58,666 nt of DNA, from the NCBI GenBank assembly GCA_902566365.1, contig CACFIH010000001.1, positions 104,537-163,202 of the forward strand, read 5' to 3'. The stretch's first letter is position 1. Every line of letters starts with the position of its first letter. Below the pieces are notes generated by a model. The model did not search any database. It was not told the origin of the DNA and worked only from the letters and a program-made list of their open reading frames with translations. This stretch comes from an uncultured Pelagibacteraceae bacterium. GTDB taxonomy: Bacteria; Pseudomonadota; Alphaproteobacteria; Pelagibacterales; Pelagibacteraceae. The position numbers were made by a program, and so were the translations under genes. Shown here piece by piece: positions 17,520 through 27,887 of this stretch.

Positions 17520-18851
17520 ATGACTATTTATGCTTTATCTACTGGCCCTGGTGTATCTGGAGTAGCTATTATAAGAATTTCAGGTAAAGAAGCTTCAAAA
17601 GTGATAAAATCAATAACTGGCAAGAAGATTCCAAAGCCAAGAATTGCAACCCTAAGAAAAATAAACAATATCAACACTTCTGAGCTCATAGATGAAGGCA
17701 TTATTTTATGGTTTCCTGGCCCTGAGAGCTATACAGGTGAAGATATGGTAGAAATTCACATACATGGAGGCAAAGCTGTGGTTTTGGCTGTTCAAAGAGA
17801 GATATCGAAGGTGGAAAATTGTCGATTAGCTGAACCTGGAGAATTTACAAAACTTGCTTTTCAAAATGGAAAAATAAATTTGTTGAAAGCAGAGAGCATT
17901 GCAGATTTGATTTCTGCTGAAACTGAAATTCAAAGATTACAAGCTGTAAAAATAATGAAAGGAAAATCTTCAGAAAAATTCAATCAGATGAGGGAAAAAT
18001 TATTAAAAATTCTGTCATTTGTTGAAGCCAAAATAGATTTTCCTGATGAAGATATACCAGAAGACAATCTTAAAAAAATTAAAAAAGATTCACTAGATGT
18101 CTTAAATGAAATTAATAAAATTTTAGATGATAAAAAAATTGGAGAGATAATTCGTGAAGGTTTTAAAATTGCAATAGTTGGACCAACTAATGCTGGCAAA
18201 TCTAGTTTGTTAAATAATTTATCAAACAGAGAAGTGGCTATAGTTTCAGAGATTGCAGGAACAACAAGAGATGTTGTTGAAACTCATTTAAATATAGACG
18301 GATACCCAGTTATCATTTCAGACACTGCCGGTATAAGAGACTCAAAAGATGAAATTGAAAAGAAAGGAATTAAGTTATCCCTTAAAAAGGCTGAAAATGC
18401 AGATTTAAAATTGGTGGTAGTTGATGCTAAAAGCATTGATTTAAGCGGTTTTTTGAATGATTTATTGAAAGATAATGCAATATTAGTAGTAAATAAATCA
18501 GATCTTTTAAAAAAAGAATTAGATCCAGAAATTTCTAAATTAAATCCTGTTAAAATTTCATTAAAAGATAACCTTAATATAGATAAGCTAATTTTAAAAA
18601 TAAAAAATAATCTAAAAAATAAATTTATAACTGAGGAAGATATTTTAATAACCAGGGAAAGACACAGACAACATTTAAAACAATGCGCAGATCATTTGAA
18701 AAATTTTTCAAGTAAAAATAATAAAGATGATTTTGATAAAGCTGCAGAAGATTTAAGGTTAGCAACAAGGCATTTAGGCATGATCGTCGGAAAAGTAGAT
18801 GTTGAGGAGATATTAGGTAGTATTTTCAACGATTTTTGTATTGGAAAATAA
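17520..18851 (+). CDS. mnmE: tRNA modification GTPase MnmE (TrmE)
   Basis: A 443-residue protein with an N-terminal tetrahydrofolate-binding domain (about 1-115), a helical domain, an inserted G domain (G1 GPTNAGKSS, about residues 221-229; GTTRDVVETHL; DTAGIRDS; NKSD) and the terminal CIGK that carries the conserved Cys. With MnmG it makes cmnm5U34 on tRNAs. mnmG is next after 116 bases. Confidence 0.98.
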   Translation: MTIYALSTGPGVSGVAIIRISGKEASKVIKSITGKKIPKPRIATLRKINNINTSELIDEGIILWFPGPESYTGEDMVEIHIHGGKAVVLAVQREISKVENCRLAEPGEFTKLAFQNGKINLLKAESIADLISAETEIQRLQAVKIMKGKSSEKFNQMREKLLKILSFVEAKIDFPDEDIPEDNLKKIKKDSLDVLNEINKILDDKKIGEIIREGFKIAIVGPTNAGKSSLLNNLSNREVAIVSEIAGTTRDVVETHLNIDGYPVIISDTAGIRDSKDEIEKKGIKLSLKKAENADLKLVVVDAKSIDLSGFLNDLLKDNAILVVNKSDLLKKELDPEISKLNPVKISLKDNLNIDKLILKIKNNLKNKFITEEDILITRERHRQHLKQCADHLKNFSSKNNKDDFDKAAEDLRLATRHLGMIVGKVDVEEILGSIFNDFCIGK

Positions 18852-18924
18852 CAACTATTTTGCTGTATTTTTAGCCATTTTTCTTTTATTTTTGTTGATA
18901 ATAATGGCTTATTTAAGCAATTAA
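18841..18924 (+). CDS. Possible 27-residue hydrophobic peptide after mnmE
   Basis: In the frame offset from mnmE, a TTG at 18841 overlapping the mnmE end opens a 27-codon frame ending at TAA 18922-18924. The peptide begins MENNN, then has about 20 uncharged residues (YFAVFLAIFLLFLLIIMAYL) and ends SN: one clean transmembrane helix. No family is known to me. T-rich DNA produces hydrophobic frames by chance, so this is a candidate only; the polar head, clean helix and abutment to mnmE are what make it worth listing. Confidence 0.25.
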   Translation: MENNNYFAVFLAIFLLFLLIIMAYLSN

Positions 18925-18967
18925 ACTCAAATCTTGTAAAAATCGTAATCAAATATAAGTTTACATC

Positions 18968-20839
18968 ATGAAAAAAGATTTATTTTTTGATGTAGTAGTA
19001 ATCGGTGGAGGTCACGCAGGCTGTGAAGCAGCAGCAGCGTCTGCACGGCTTGGAGTTAACACTGCTTTATTTACTCACAATAAAAATACCATAGGAGAAA
19101 TGTCATGTAATCCTGCCATTGGTGGTCTGGGAAAAGGTCATCTGGTGCGAGAAATAGATGCTTTAGATGGGGTTATGGGAGATGTTGCTGATAAATCTGG
19201 AATACAATTTAGACTATTAAATAGAAGTAGAGGTCCAGCAGTAAGAGGACCAAGAACTCAATCTGATAGATCGTTATATCGTAAATTTATGCAAGAAAAA
19301 CTTCTAAACTATTGTAATTTAAGTATTTTTTCTGATCCTGTAATTAAATTTATTTTTAATAATAATATAATAAATGGATTTTTGACATTAAAAGGTAATA
19401 AAGTAAGTTGTAACAAGTTAATACTTACAACTGGCACATTTTTAAACGGTTTAATACATATTGGTGATGAAAGAACTCCTGCTGGTCGATACAACGAAAA
19501 ACCAAGCACGGGTTTAAGTGAACAATTAGAGAAATATAAATTTAAAATTGGAAGACTAAAAACTGGGACTCCACCAAGGTTAGATTCTAGAACTATCAAT
19601 TTTGCAAAATTGGAAAAACAATTTGCAGATGACGATCCTTATTTTTTTTCTTTTTTAACAAAAAAAAATCTAAACAAACAAGTATCGTGCTCTATGACTT
19701 ATACGAATGAAAAGGTTCATAAGATTATAGAAAAAAATATAACTAAAAGTGCAATGTACTCTGGTAGTATACAAGGTGTAGGGCCAAGATATTGTCCTTC
19801 AATTGAAGATAAGATAGTAAAATTTGCCGATAAGGCTAGACATCAGATATTTTTAGAACCTGAGGGCCTAAATGATCATACAATTTATCCAAATGGTATA
19901 TCAACATCTCTACCTGAGGTTGTTCAAAATGAAATACTAAACAATATCAATGGTTTAGAGAACGCTAAAATTATACAGCCTGGATATGCTATAGAATACG
20001 ACTATATTGATCCTAGAGAGCTTTTTTTAACATTGGAGACAAAGAAAATAAAAAATTTATACCTTGCTGGTCAAATTAATGGAACCACAGGATACGAAGA
20101 GGCTGCAGCTCAAGGGCTTATCGCTGGGATTAATGCTGCCCTTTCATTTAAAAAAATGGAGCCTTTTATTCTTGATAGATCAGATGCATATATTGGAGTA
20201 ATGATAGATGACTTAGTAACTAAGGGTGTCGCTGAGCCCTACCGTATGTTTACATCAAGAGCCGAATATAGATTGAGTCTTAGATCTGATAATGCTGACT
20301 TAAGACTTACTCATAAAGGAATTAATATTGGATTAATCTCTAACATTAGAAAAGAGATATTCGAGGATAAATTTGATAAGTTGAGCAAGATATCGCTGCA
20401 GATGTCTAATTTGTGTATTTCTCCTTCTAAAGCTGAAAAGTTTGGAATTAAAGTGGCTAAAGATGGTATATTACGAACTGCTGAAGAGATTTTAACCCAA
20501 AAGTCTGTAAATATGAGCAAAATTAGAGATATATGGCCTGAAATTCAAGGTTATGGTCCAGAGATAGATGAACAGATTGAGATTAATTCACATTATCGAG
20601 GATATTTAAAAAAACAAACGGCCGATATTTTAGCTTTTAAAAGAGATGAAAATTTATCAATCCCCGATAATATTGATTATGATCAATTTTCAGGTCTTTC
20701 TAACGAAGTTAAGGCTAAATTTAAACAAATAAGGCCGAAAACAATGGGTCAAGCTCTTAGAATTGACGGAATAACCCCTGCAGCTGTATATATTTTGTTG
20801 TCACACGTCAAAAGAAAGTCTATTAAGCATATAGCTTAA
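18968..20839 (+). CDS. mnmG: tRNA uridine-5-carboxymethylaminomethyl modification enzyme MnmG (GidA)
   Basis: A 623-residue FAD enzyme. It has the dinucleotide fold [20 protein letters not shown] at the N-terminus, the [22 protein letters not shown] signature and the second signature [15 protein letters not shown]. Its C-terminal helical domain binds MnmE. Stop overlaps the ATG of rsmG by one base. A clear ATG with 116 bases upstream is the natural start. Confidence 0.98.
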   Translation: MKKDLFFDVVVIGGGHAGCEAAAASARLGVNTALFTHNKNTIGEMSCNPAIGGLGKGHLVREIDALDGVMGDVADKSGIQFRLLNRSRGPAVRGPRTQSDRSLYRKFMQEKLLNYCNLSIFSDPVIKFIFNNNIINGFLTLKGNKVSCNKLILTTGTFLNGLIHIGDERTPAGRYNEKPSTGLSEQLEKYKFKIGRLKTGTPPRLDSRTINFAKLEKQFADDDPYFFSFLTKKNLNKQVSCSMTYTNEKVHKIIEKNITKSAMYSGSIQGVGPRYCPSIEDKIVKFADKARHQIFLEPEGLNDHTIYPNGISTSLPEVVQNEILNNINGLENAKIIQPGYAIEYDYIDPRELFLTLETKKIKNLYLAGQINGTTGYEEAAAQGLIAGINAALSFKKMEPFILDRSDAYIGVMIDDLVTKGVAEPYRMFTSRAEYRLSLRSDNADLRLTHKGINIGLISNIRKEIFEDKFDKLSKISLQMSNLCISPSKAEKFGIKVAKDGILRTAEEILTQKSVNMSKIRDIWPEIQGYGPEIDEQIEINSHYRGYLKKQTADILAFKRDENLSIPDNIDYDQFSGLSNEVKAKFKQIRPKTMGQALRIDGITPAAVYILLSHVKRKSIKHIA

Positions 20840-21486
20840 TGGACAAGATAATTTTAAATTCTTATAACAAAATTCCAATTTTGAATGTTTCACGTGAAAC
20901 TTGTAACGAGCTCGAAACCTTAATTTCAATGATTTACGAAAAAAATAGAGAAATAAATATTATAAGTAAAAAAACATCAGGAAAAGAGGAAATTAGAGAA
21001 AGACATATAATAGATTCAGCGCAAATAATTGATTTTATTGATTTAAACCATAATACAACCTCTGATTTAGGTACTGGAGGTGGAATGCCAGGTTTAATTG
21101 TTGCAATCTTAATGAAACAAATAAAAAATAAAATGAAAATAAATCTTTATGAAAAAAGCTTTCATAAATGTGTTTTTTTAAAAGAAGTTTCCAAAAAATT
21201 AAATTTGAACACTGAGGTATTTCAAAAAGACATTTTCACATTAAAAAATATTGAAACAGGAACAATAATGTCGAGAGCATTTAAACCAATGCCAGTAATT
21301 CTTGATTTAGTAAGTAAAAATTTTAAAAGATTTAAAAATATAATCTTATATATGGGTAGTTCAGGTAGAAAAATTCTAAATCACACTCTTACCGAGTGGG
21401 ATTTAAATTTTGAGGAAAAAAAAAGTTTAACAAGTGATGAGTCATTTATATTAAATATTAAAGAAATTAGGAAAAAAATTTTGTGA
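20839..21486 (+). CDS. rsmG: 16S rRNA (guanine-527-N7) methyltransferase RsmG (GidB)
   Basis: A 215-residue SAM-dependent methyltransferase. The SAM-binding DLGTGGGMPGLIVAI motif (about residues 76-90) and the RHIIDSAQIIDFI segment before it are the family marks, followed by SRAFKPMPVIL. Codons 16-22 (NVSRETC) simultaneously encode a near-perfect parS site. The end overlaps the GTG start of parA (GTGA), making mnmG-rsmG-parA-parB one chain of overlapping genes. Confidence 0.96.
   Translation: MDKIILNSYNKIPILNVSRETCNELETLISMIYEKNREINIISKKTSGKEEIRERHIIDSAQIIDFIDLNHNTTSDLGTGGGMPGLIVAILMKQIKNKMKINLYEKSFHKCVFLKEVSKKLNLNTEVFQKDIFTLKNIETGTIMSRAFKPMPVILDLVSKNFKRFKNIILYMGSSGRKILNHTLTEWDLNFEEKKSLTSDESFILNIKEIRKKIL
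20886..20901. promoter_or_regulatory. parS: parS centromere site inside rsmG
   Basis: TGTTTCACGTGAAACT matches the bacterial parS consensus TGTTTCACGTGAAACA at 15 of 16 positions, including the full 14-base palindrome 20887-20900. ParB-CTP clamps load at such sites and spread, and ParA segregates the complex. It lies 0.6 kb before parA in the same transcript and about 7 kb from the candidate origin. I saw no second full copy in the window. Confidence 0.93.
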
Positions 21487-22277
21487 AAATTATTTCAATT
21501 ATAAATCAAAAGGGTGGAGTTGGTAAAACTACTACAGTAATTAATTTAGCATCAGCCTTATCTCAGCAAGGAAAAAAAATTTTAATTATTGATCTTGATC
21601 CTCAAGGTAATGCAACAACAGGCTTGGGATTATCTAATACTGAGCGATCTGATATGACAATATATGGAATTCTTAATGGAACAACGCCAATCTCAGATGT
21701 CATTAAGAAAACAAATTTTGACGGTCTTGATTTAATTACATCTAACGTAGACTTATCCGGATTGGAGTTAGAAACCGCAGGTGATAGTGATAGGGCCTTC
21801 ATTTTGAAGAGTAAATTAACCGCATATTTAAATGATTCTGGAGCCTCTTATGATTATATTCTTATTGATTGTCCACCCTCACTAAGTTTGTTAACTGTAA
21901 TGGCTTTAGTATCATCAAATTCATTGTTAGTACCACTTCAAACAGAATTTTTTGCACTAGAAGGATTAACTCAGCTTATGAAAACAATTGAAAGAATTAA
22001 GATTAATCTCAACCCTTCATTAGAAATTCAGGGAATACTTTTAACCATGTATGATAGGAGAAATAAACTCTCATCTCAGGTTGAACAAGAAGCAAGAAAT
22101 TATTTTAAAGATAAAGTTTATCAAACAGTAATTCCAAGAAACGTAAGATTATCTGAGGCACCATCACATGGTATTCCAGTATTGATATATGATAAAAATT
22201 GTCCAGGTAGTAAGTCTTATTATAGATTTACAGATGAGTTTATGGTTCAAGAAAATAAGATTGGGAGCGCTGCATAA
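21483..22277 (+). CDS. parA: Chromosome partitioning ATPase ParA
   Basis: A 264-residue Walker-type partition ATPase starting at GTG 21483. The deviant Walker A KGGVGKTT is at residues 10-17, the A' motif LIIDLDPQGNATTGLG follows, and Walker B is YILIDCPPSLSLLT. It moves ParB-parS complexes by forming a nucleoid gradient. The start overlaps the rsmG stop (GTGA) and the TAA overlaps parB ATG (TAATG). Confidence 0.98.
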   Translation: MKIISIINQKGGVGKTTTVINLASALSQQGKKILIIDLDPQGNATTGLGLSNTERSDMTIYGILNGTTPISDVIKKTNFDGLDLITSNVDLSGLELETAGDSDRAFILKSKLTAYLNDSGASYDYILIDCPPSLSLLTVMALVSSNSLLVPLQTEFFALEGLTQLMKTIERIKINLNPSLEIQGILLTMYDRRNKLSSQVEQEARNYFKDKVYQTVIPRNVRLSEAPSHGIPVLIYDKNCPGSKSYYRFTDEFMVQENKIGSAA

Positions 22278-23122
22278 TGAATTCTCAAATAAAAAAAGGA
22301 TTAGGTAGAGGTTTGTCTTCTTTGATAGGAGAGACAAAGGTTGAGACAAATACTAATAAATTGTCCTTGAGTGATATTGTTCCAAATAAATATCAACCAA
22401 GGAAAATCTTTGATGAAGAAAATTTAGATGACTTAACAAAATCGATCAAAGAACGTGGAGTAATCCAACCAATTATAGTTAGAAAATCAGATTCAAATAA
22501 TGAGAAATATGAAATAATAGCAGGAGAAAGAAGATGGTTAGCTGCGAGAAAGGCAGGTCTTCATGATATTCCTGTTGTGGTTACTGAAGCAGATGATTTA
22601 AAATCCTTAGAATTTGCTATTGTAGAAAACGTTCAAAGACATGATTTGAACCCTCTTGAAGAAGCACAAGGCTATAAAAAATTAATCGACGATTTTTCAT
22701 ATGATCAAGAAAAAGTCTCAAAATTTATAGGAAAAAGCAGGAGTTATATCACAAATTCATTGAGATTATTAAATCTCCCTCAAGAGGTTCTTTCATTAAT
22801 TGAAAATAGAGAAATAAGTGCAGGGCACGCTAAGGTATTAGTTGGTTTGGAAAATGCCTCTTTTATAGCTAAAAAGATAGTAGAAAAAAAATTATCTGTA
22901 AGACAAGCTGAAAATTTTGTAAAAATATTTAAAAAAACCTCTCAAAAAATCAAACACAAAAATGACCCAAATATAAAAAGTCTTGAAACAATTATTGAGG
23001 ATAAAATAGGTTTAAAAGTAAAAATTAAAAATAACAAAAAAAACAAAGGAACTATTACGTTTGAATATCACGATATTGATCAATTAAATAAGATTATAGA
23101 TGTAATAAAATCTAACTATTAG
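22277..23122 (+). CDS. parB: Chromosome partitioning protein ParB
   Basis: A 281-residue CTPase/DNA clamp. The N-terminal KKGLGRGLSSLIGE is the ParA-stimulating peptide. The NKYQPRK and IIAGERRWLAARKAGL motifs form the CTP-binding ParB/Srx domain, followed by a helix-turn-helix (KFIGKSRSYITNSLRLLNLP) and a C-terminal dimer domain. Its target parS is in rsmG, 1.4 kb upstream. The end overlaps convergent holA by 4 bases. Confidence 0.98.
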   Translation: MNSQIKKGLGRGLSSLIGETKVETNTNKLSLSDIVPNKYQPRKIFDEENLDDLTKSIKERGVIQPIIVRKSDSNNEKYEIIAGERRWLAARKAGLHDIPVVVTEADDLKSLEFAIVENVQRHDLNPLEEAQGYKKLIDDFSYDQEKVSKFIGKSRSYITNSLRLLNLPQEVLSLIENREISAGHAKVLVGLENASFIAKKIVEKKLSVRQAENFVKIFKKTSQKIKHKNDPNIKSLETIIEDKIGLKVKIKNNKKNKGTITFEYHDIDQLNKIIDVIKSNY

Positions 23123-24102
23123 AGGAAGATTGCTGAATTAAAAAAATCGTACACAACATTTAAAGGAATATAGGGTTTTTTTTTAATTTGTAATTCAATT
23201 TTATTTGTGTCGAATATTAAATTTTCAATACTTTTACTTGTCCAATTTTTAAGTTGCAATTTGATAATATTTTTTTCTTTCCAAAAAATTGGTGGTCTTG
23301 CATTTTCTATTGTTCTATTTATATCTTTATTTTGTTCAAATTCTTTTGATAGAATTAATATTTTTTTGAGTTTGAATAAAAATGTTCTTAAGATTACATA
23401 AACCTCATCACTATTAAAATTATTTTCATTTATAATATTCATAATTTTTTTTGTATTTTTAGCTAGGCACTGATCAACAAGCTCATTAATACTATGGTTT
23501 TCATTTAAATTAATTATCTTTGATAAATTTTCTAAACTAATTTTTTTTCTTGTTTTAGAAAATTGTTCAATTTTCTCTAATTCATTATTTAAAAATTCTC
23601 TATTCCCGTTGCACTTCAATACCAAATTATTTATATTCATTTGTGAGAGCAATATACCTTTGGTTTTCATAAAATTTTGTGCAAGTTTAGCTAAAGTTTC
23701 TGGGGTATCAGGATAAAAAGCTACGCATATGAGCTTCTTATCTTTTTCAAATTTAGCTCGTAATTTTGATCTTTTTTCCAGATTTCCTGCATTAATCAAA
23801 ATTGTAACTTTATCTAGTTTGTTTATATCTAATTCATTAATTATTTTTATTATTTTATCTGAGGATCTATCTATTATTATTAATTTATTATCCTCAAATA
23901 GTGAACCAGAGTATAAATTTTCATAAAAAAATTCTTGATTATCTAAAACTTGTTTCTCGTCAAACTTAAAAACTTTTTTTTTATGATTGGTATTAAGTTT
24001 TACAATCTCTTCCTTTTTCAAACCTTCATTATTTCCATAAAACAAAATTAATTTTTCTTTTTCTATATTAATTTTATTTATTTCATAATATTTTAATATC
24101 AT
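23119..24102 (-). CDS. holA: DNA polymerase III delta subunit HolA
   Basis: A 327-residue clamp-loader subunit, highly divergent and lysine-rich. Supporting segments are the KLILFYGNNEGLKKEEI opening (the degenerate nucleotide-fold start of delta), NELEKIEQFSKTRKKISLENLSKII in the middle and a collar-like helical end. It opens the beta clamp. It follows lptE with a 4-base overlap, the usual leuS-lptE-holA order, which strengthens the call. Confidence 0.87.
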   Translation of the reverse strand: MILKYYEINKINIEKEKLILFYGNNEGLKKEEIVKLNTNHKKKVFKFDEKQVLDNQEFFYENLYSGSLFEDNKLIIIDRSSDKIIKIINELDINKLDKVTILINAGNLEKRSKLRAKFEKDKKLICVAFYPDTPETLAKLAQNFMKTKGILLSQMNINNLVLKCNGNREFLNNELEKIEQFSKTRKKISLENLSKIINLNENHSINELVDQCLAKNTKKIMNIINENNFNSDEVYVILRTFLFKLKKILILSKEFEQNKDINRTIENARPPIFWKEKNIIKLQLKNWTSKSIENLIFDTNKIELQIKKKPYIPLNVVYDFFNSAIFL

Positions 24103-24560
24103 TCTATCTTAGTTAATTGCATGATTAGTTTATTAATTATAACAGTGCTTAAATTTTCTTTTACAGATCTTTCGTAGGTAGTTTGTTTAAATTCGTCATC
24201 GAAATTATTAATACTAGTTTTTTCTTTGAAATTGAACACTTTTTCGAAGTTTTTGGATTTTACATTAATATTTACATTAGCAGTTAATCTATATTGCGTT
24301 GTATCTCCGGATAAATTTTTGGTTAAATCTTTCTTTTCAAAATTTGTATTTATTTCAATTAAAAACTTTTTATTTTTATCATTTTTATTGGAGAGTCTTT
24401 TTATCTTTTGAGAAATAAAATTATTTAATTCTCTATCTCCAATCGAATTTATAATCTCAATATTAAATTCATTATTCTTTTTGTTGGATAGGATAGGAGT
24501 ATAACCGCAACTATATAACATTGTTAAAGTCGTTAAAATTAATATTATTTTTTTGATCAT
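24099..24560 (-). CDS. lptE: LPS-assembly lipoprotein LptE
   Basis: A 153-residue lipoprotein. The signal peptide ends in the lipobox LYSC with Cys18, followed by GYTPIL as in the family's GFxPl start. LptE plugs the LptD barrel that inserts LPS. The body is divergent; synteny between leuS (10 bases) and holA (overlap) is supporting evidence. Confidence 0.85.
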   Translation of the reverse strand: MIKKIILILTTLTMLYSCGYTPILSNKKNNEFNIEIINSIGDRELNNFISQKIKRLSNKNDKNKKFLIEINTNFEKKDLTKNLSGDTTQYRLTANVNINVKSKNFEKVFNFKEKTSINNFDDEFKQTTYERSVKENLSTVIINKLIMQLTKIE

Positions 24561-24570
24561 AAACTTAGAT

Positions 24571-27108
24571 TTATAATATGATATTAATTAGTTTGTTAGG
24601 AATAAATATTTTTTTTTTTATTTTTTGATTTAATATATATTTATTTAGCTCTGAATTTTCTTCAATCAATTGAATTAACTCATTTTCTTTAAGATGTTTA
24701 TTTGAATTAATTAATCCTCTTTTTTTTCCATTTATTTGAATTACATAATTTGTAGTTTTTTCTAATAAAAGTTCCTTTTTAACTTTTGGCCATCTCATTT
24801 CTATATTTGTATTAATCATTTTTAGGCACTCACTACTAAAATGTGGGATAATTGGATTTAAAACAATTAAAATTTTAATATAGTTATTGATAAGAGTATC
24901 TTTTTTATAGTTTTGATCGGTTATTTTCAATAAATCAGAATATAGTTCATGGAAGTTTGCAATTATTTTATTGTATCTAAACTTTATTAAATTATTAGAA
25001 ACTTGATTGATGAATTGATTAGTTTTTTTCTCAAATTGTAGATCACAATCTTTATCAACATTCAATTCTATTTTTTTGATTATTTTTAAATTCAAATTCC
25101 ATAATTTTTGTAAAAATTTATATGATGCTGCTATTCCTTCGTCTGACCACTGAACATCTTTTTCAGGTGGACTATCGGATAAAATAAAAAGTCTTACGGC
25201 ATCTGCACCATATTCTTTTATTATTTTTTCAGGATCGATTGTATTTTTTTTTGATTTTGACATGGACTCAGATGGCCCAACTTTCACTGATTGATTTTTA
25301 TCCTTTTCGAGAAATTTCTTTCCATTTAAAGTTATTAATTCATCTGGACTTATCCAGTTACCATCTGCATCTTTATAGGTTTCATGGCAGACCATTCCTT
25401 GAGTAAATAAACCTCTGAAAGGTTCTTTAATATCTAATTCTTTATTTTCGTAAGATAGTGCATTCATAAAAAACCGAGAATAAAGAAGATGTAATATTGC
25501 ATGTTCTACTCCACCAATATATTGATCTACAGGCATCCAATATTTCACATCATTTTTATCAAATCCATAATCACTTTTTTGCGGTGAACAAAATCTTAAA
25601 AAGTACCAAGAAGAGTCTACAAAAGTATCTAATGTGTCAGTTTCCCTAGTATAATTTTTATTATTTATTATTATATTCTTCCATTTTTCATCAAAGTCTA
25701 AAGGATTTCCTGAATTTTCAAATTTAGTTATTTTTGGTAATTTAACTGGTAATAATTCCTTTGGAACTTTATTTGGTTTATTTTTTTCATCATAAATTAT
25801 TGGAATAGGACATCCCCAATATCTTTGACGTGAGATACCCCAATCTTTTAATCTAAAATTAGTTTTTCTTTTACCGATTTTTTTTTCTTCTAAATGTTCA
25901 ATAGTTTTAATAATAGACTGTTCAGGGGATTTAATTCCATTTAAAAAATCAGAGTTAATCATATATCCATGATCTACAAATGCGGTATCCTTTACAGTAA
26001 ATTTCTTGTCATCTTTATCTGGTGAAACAACGGTTTTGACTTCTAGATTATATTTTCTAGCGAAATCCAAGTCTCTTTGGTCATGAGCTGGGCATCCAAA
26101 AACAGCTCCTAATCCATAATCCATAAGAACAAAATTAGCAAAATAGACTGGAACCTTTATATTTTGATCAAGAGGGTTGACGGCAATAAGTTCAGTTTTA
26201 AAACCTATTTTTTCAGCAATAGCAAGCGACTCTTCTGTTGTTCCTGTTTTTGAACATTGCTTCTTAAATCTTAAAAATTCCTCATTTTTTTCGTAATATT
26301 TTGATATTGGGTGATCTACGGATAGAGCTAGGAAAGATAGTCCAAATAATGTATCAGGTCTTGTAGTGTAACATTCAACGTCGTGAATATTTTCTGAGTT
26401 TTCTATTTTAAATTTTACCTCGCAGCCAAAAGATTTGCCAATCCAATTTTTTTGCATAATTTTTACTTTATTTGGCCACTCATCTAAATTTTCTAAATTA
26501 TTAAGTAATTCATCAGAAAATTTTGTTATATTAAAAAACCACTGTTTCAATTTTTTTCTTTCTACTGGAACACCGGACCTCCAACCCTTTCCATCTATTA
26601 CTTGTTCATTGGCAAGAACTGTTTTATCTACAGGGTCCCAATTCACATAATTTTCTTTTTGATAAACCAATCCCTTATCATACATTTCTAAAAAAAATTC
26701 TTGTTGATGTTTATAATACTCTGGTGAACAAGTTGAGATTTCTCTATCCCAATCAATGGACAACCCCAATTTCTTAAGTTGAATTTTCATTATCTCTATA
26801 TTTTTTTCAGTCCAGGTTTGTGGATCTAAATTATTTTGGCGAGCGGCATTTTCTGCTGGCATTCCAAATGAGTCCCAACCCATAGGATGCAAAACATTAT
26901 AACCTTGTAATTTTTTAAACCTAGCAAGCACATCACCAATAGTATAGTTTCTTACATGTCCCATATGAATTTTTCCTGATGGGTAGGGAAACATTTCGAG
27001 GCAATAAAATTTTTCTTTGTCTTTATCTAGTGTTGTTTTAAATGATTTATTTTTTTCCCAGTGATCTTGCCAATATTTTTCGACAATTTTAAAATTATAC
27101 TTTTCCAT
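24571..27108 (-). CDS. leuS: Leucyl-tRNA synthetase LeuS
   Basis: An 845-residue class-I synthetase. The HIGH-type motif reads [12 protein letters not shown] near residue 48, the CP1 editing domain spans about 220-410 with the [10 protein letters not shown] threonine-rich loop, and the KMSKS motif reads SMSKSKKN near residue 617. Length is close to the family's usual ~860. It is followed by lptE and holA and preceded by the DUF3576 lipoprotein gene on the same strand. Confidence 0.98.
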   Translation of the reverse strand: MEKYNFKIVEKYWQDHWEKNKSFKTTLDKDKEKFYCLEMFPYPSGKIHMGHVRNYTIGDVLARFKKLQGYNVLHPMGWDSFGMPAENAARQNNLDPQTWTEKNIEIMKIQLKKLGLSIDWDREISTCSPEYYKHQQEFFLEMYDKGLVYQKENYVNWDPVDKTVLANEQVIDGKGWRSGVPVERKKLKQWFFNITKFSDELLNNLENLDEWPNKVKIMQKNWIGKSFGCEVKFKIENSENIHDVECYTTRPDTLFGLSFLALSVDHPISKYYEKNEEFLRFKKQCSKTGTTEESLAIAEKIGFKTELIAVNPLDQNIKVPVYFANFVLMDYGLGAVFGCPAHDQRDLDFARKYNLEVKTVVSPDKDDKKFTVKDTAFVDHGYMINSDFLNGIKSPEQSIIKTIEHLEEKKIGKRKTNFRLKDWGISRQRYWGCPIPIIYDEKNKPNKVPKELLPVKLPKITKFENSGNPLDFDEKWKNIIINNKNYTRETDTLDTFVDSSWYFLRFCSPQKSDYGFDKNDVKYWMPVDQYIGGVEHAILHLLYSRFFMNALSYENKELDIKEPFRGLFTQGMVCHETYKDADGNWISPDELITLNGKKFLEKDKNQSVKVGPSESMSKSKKNTIDPEKIIKEYGADAVRLFILSDSPPEKDVQWSDEGIAASYKFLQKLWNLNLKIIKKIELNVDKDCDLQFEKKTNQFINQVSNNLIKFRYNKIIANFHELYSDLLKITDQNYKKDTLINNYIKILIVLNPIIPHFSSECLKMINTNIEMRWPKVKKELLLEKTTNYVIQINGKKRGLINSNKHLKENELIQLIEENSELNKYILNQKIKKKIFIPNKLINIIL

Positions 27109-27136
27109 ATATTTTGTACAAAATTTTTAAACTATT

Positions 27137-27706
27137 TTATTTTAGTTTTTCTGGCATTTTAAAGTCTTTAGGAAGACTAGGATCGTTAGCCTTTAAAATT
27201 GTAGCTTCTTTTAAAATAGCAACTTTTATTTCATTTGCTAAAGTGGAGTCAACTTTTGATATTTTACATTTTCCAGAACTTGAACATTCTTTTTTATGGA
27301 TAATTATCTTTAATCCATCTGCTCTTATTTCGTTTGATAAAAATTTTACAGTAATTTTTAACGACTCACTTTCGCTTGTATCATCTGAAAACCAATCGGT
27401 TATTATTATTCCACCTGAGTAATCTACGTTGCTGAATGGAGCAAAATCTAATAAGTCAATAGATGCTCTCCATAAAGGATTTGAAGAAGCAAACTCAAAT
27501 ACGCCTGAACCTCCTTTTTGTCTAGCTTTGTCAAAAACTCTAAACCCTCGTCCTTCTTGAATATTTTTTTCCGCTCTGTCATTAACATTAACTGGAACTT
27601 TTCTTGAGTCTGTTTTTCGATAAACCCCACAACTCGTTGTTAAAGAGATTATTAAAAAAAACGCCAAAAAGTGTTTAAAATCAATATATTTAAAAGGATT
27701 TCTCAT
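27137..27706 (-). CDS. DUF3576-family lipoprotein
   Basis: A 189-residue predicted lipoprotein. A hydrophobic signal peptide ends at the lipobox TTSC with Cys26. The mature protein has the DUF3576 core: NPLWRASIDLLDFAPFSNVDYSGGIIITDWF and a following KITVKFLSNEIRADGLKIIIHKK. This family is alphaproteobacterial and uncharacterised; conservation and linkage to leuS/lptE suggest an outer-membrane role (inference). It diverges from the porin gene. Confidence 0.88.
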   Translation of the reverse strand: MRNPFKYIDFKHFLAFFLIISLTTSCGVYRKTDSRKVPVNVNDRAEKNIQEGRGFRVFDKARQKGGSGVFEFASSNPLWRASIDLLDFAPFSNVDYSGGIIITDWFSDDTSESESLKITVKFLSNEIRADGLKIIIHKKECSSSGKCKISKVDSTLANEIKVAILKEATILKANDPSLPKDFKMPEKLK

Positions 27707-27887
27707 TATTTTAAGAGACGGTCATTAACATACAATACACTTCATATAAAACAATTAATTGTGATATTTTTGCAACATATTTAAAAAAAAGCAATAAAAC
27801 ATATTAGTTTTGATCCCAAAAATAGACGAAAATGTTAATAATCCCGTCATTATTATTAATAATAATAACATATAACAAGGAGAAAAT
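27707..27887 (+). promoter_or_regulatory. Porin leader: promoter candidate, AT palindrome and strong ribosome binding site
   Basis: A 181-base gap between divergent genes. A TTGATC (27810-27815) with GTTAAT (27834-27839) at 18 bases is a weak promoter candidate. A perfect 18-base palindrome ATTATTATTAATAATAAT lies at 27849-27866. AAGGAG (27877-27882) five bases before the ATG is a textbook Shine-Dalgarno, which most genes in this window lack. This is consistent with high expression and possible operator control at the palindrome. Confidence 0.45.
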
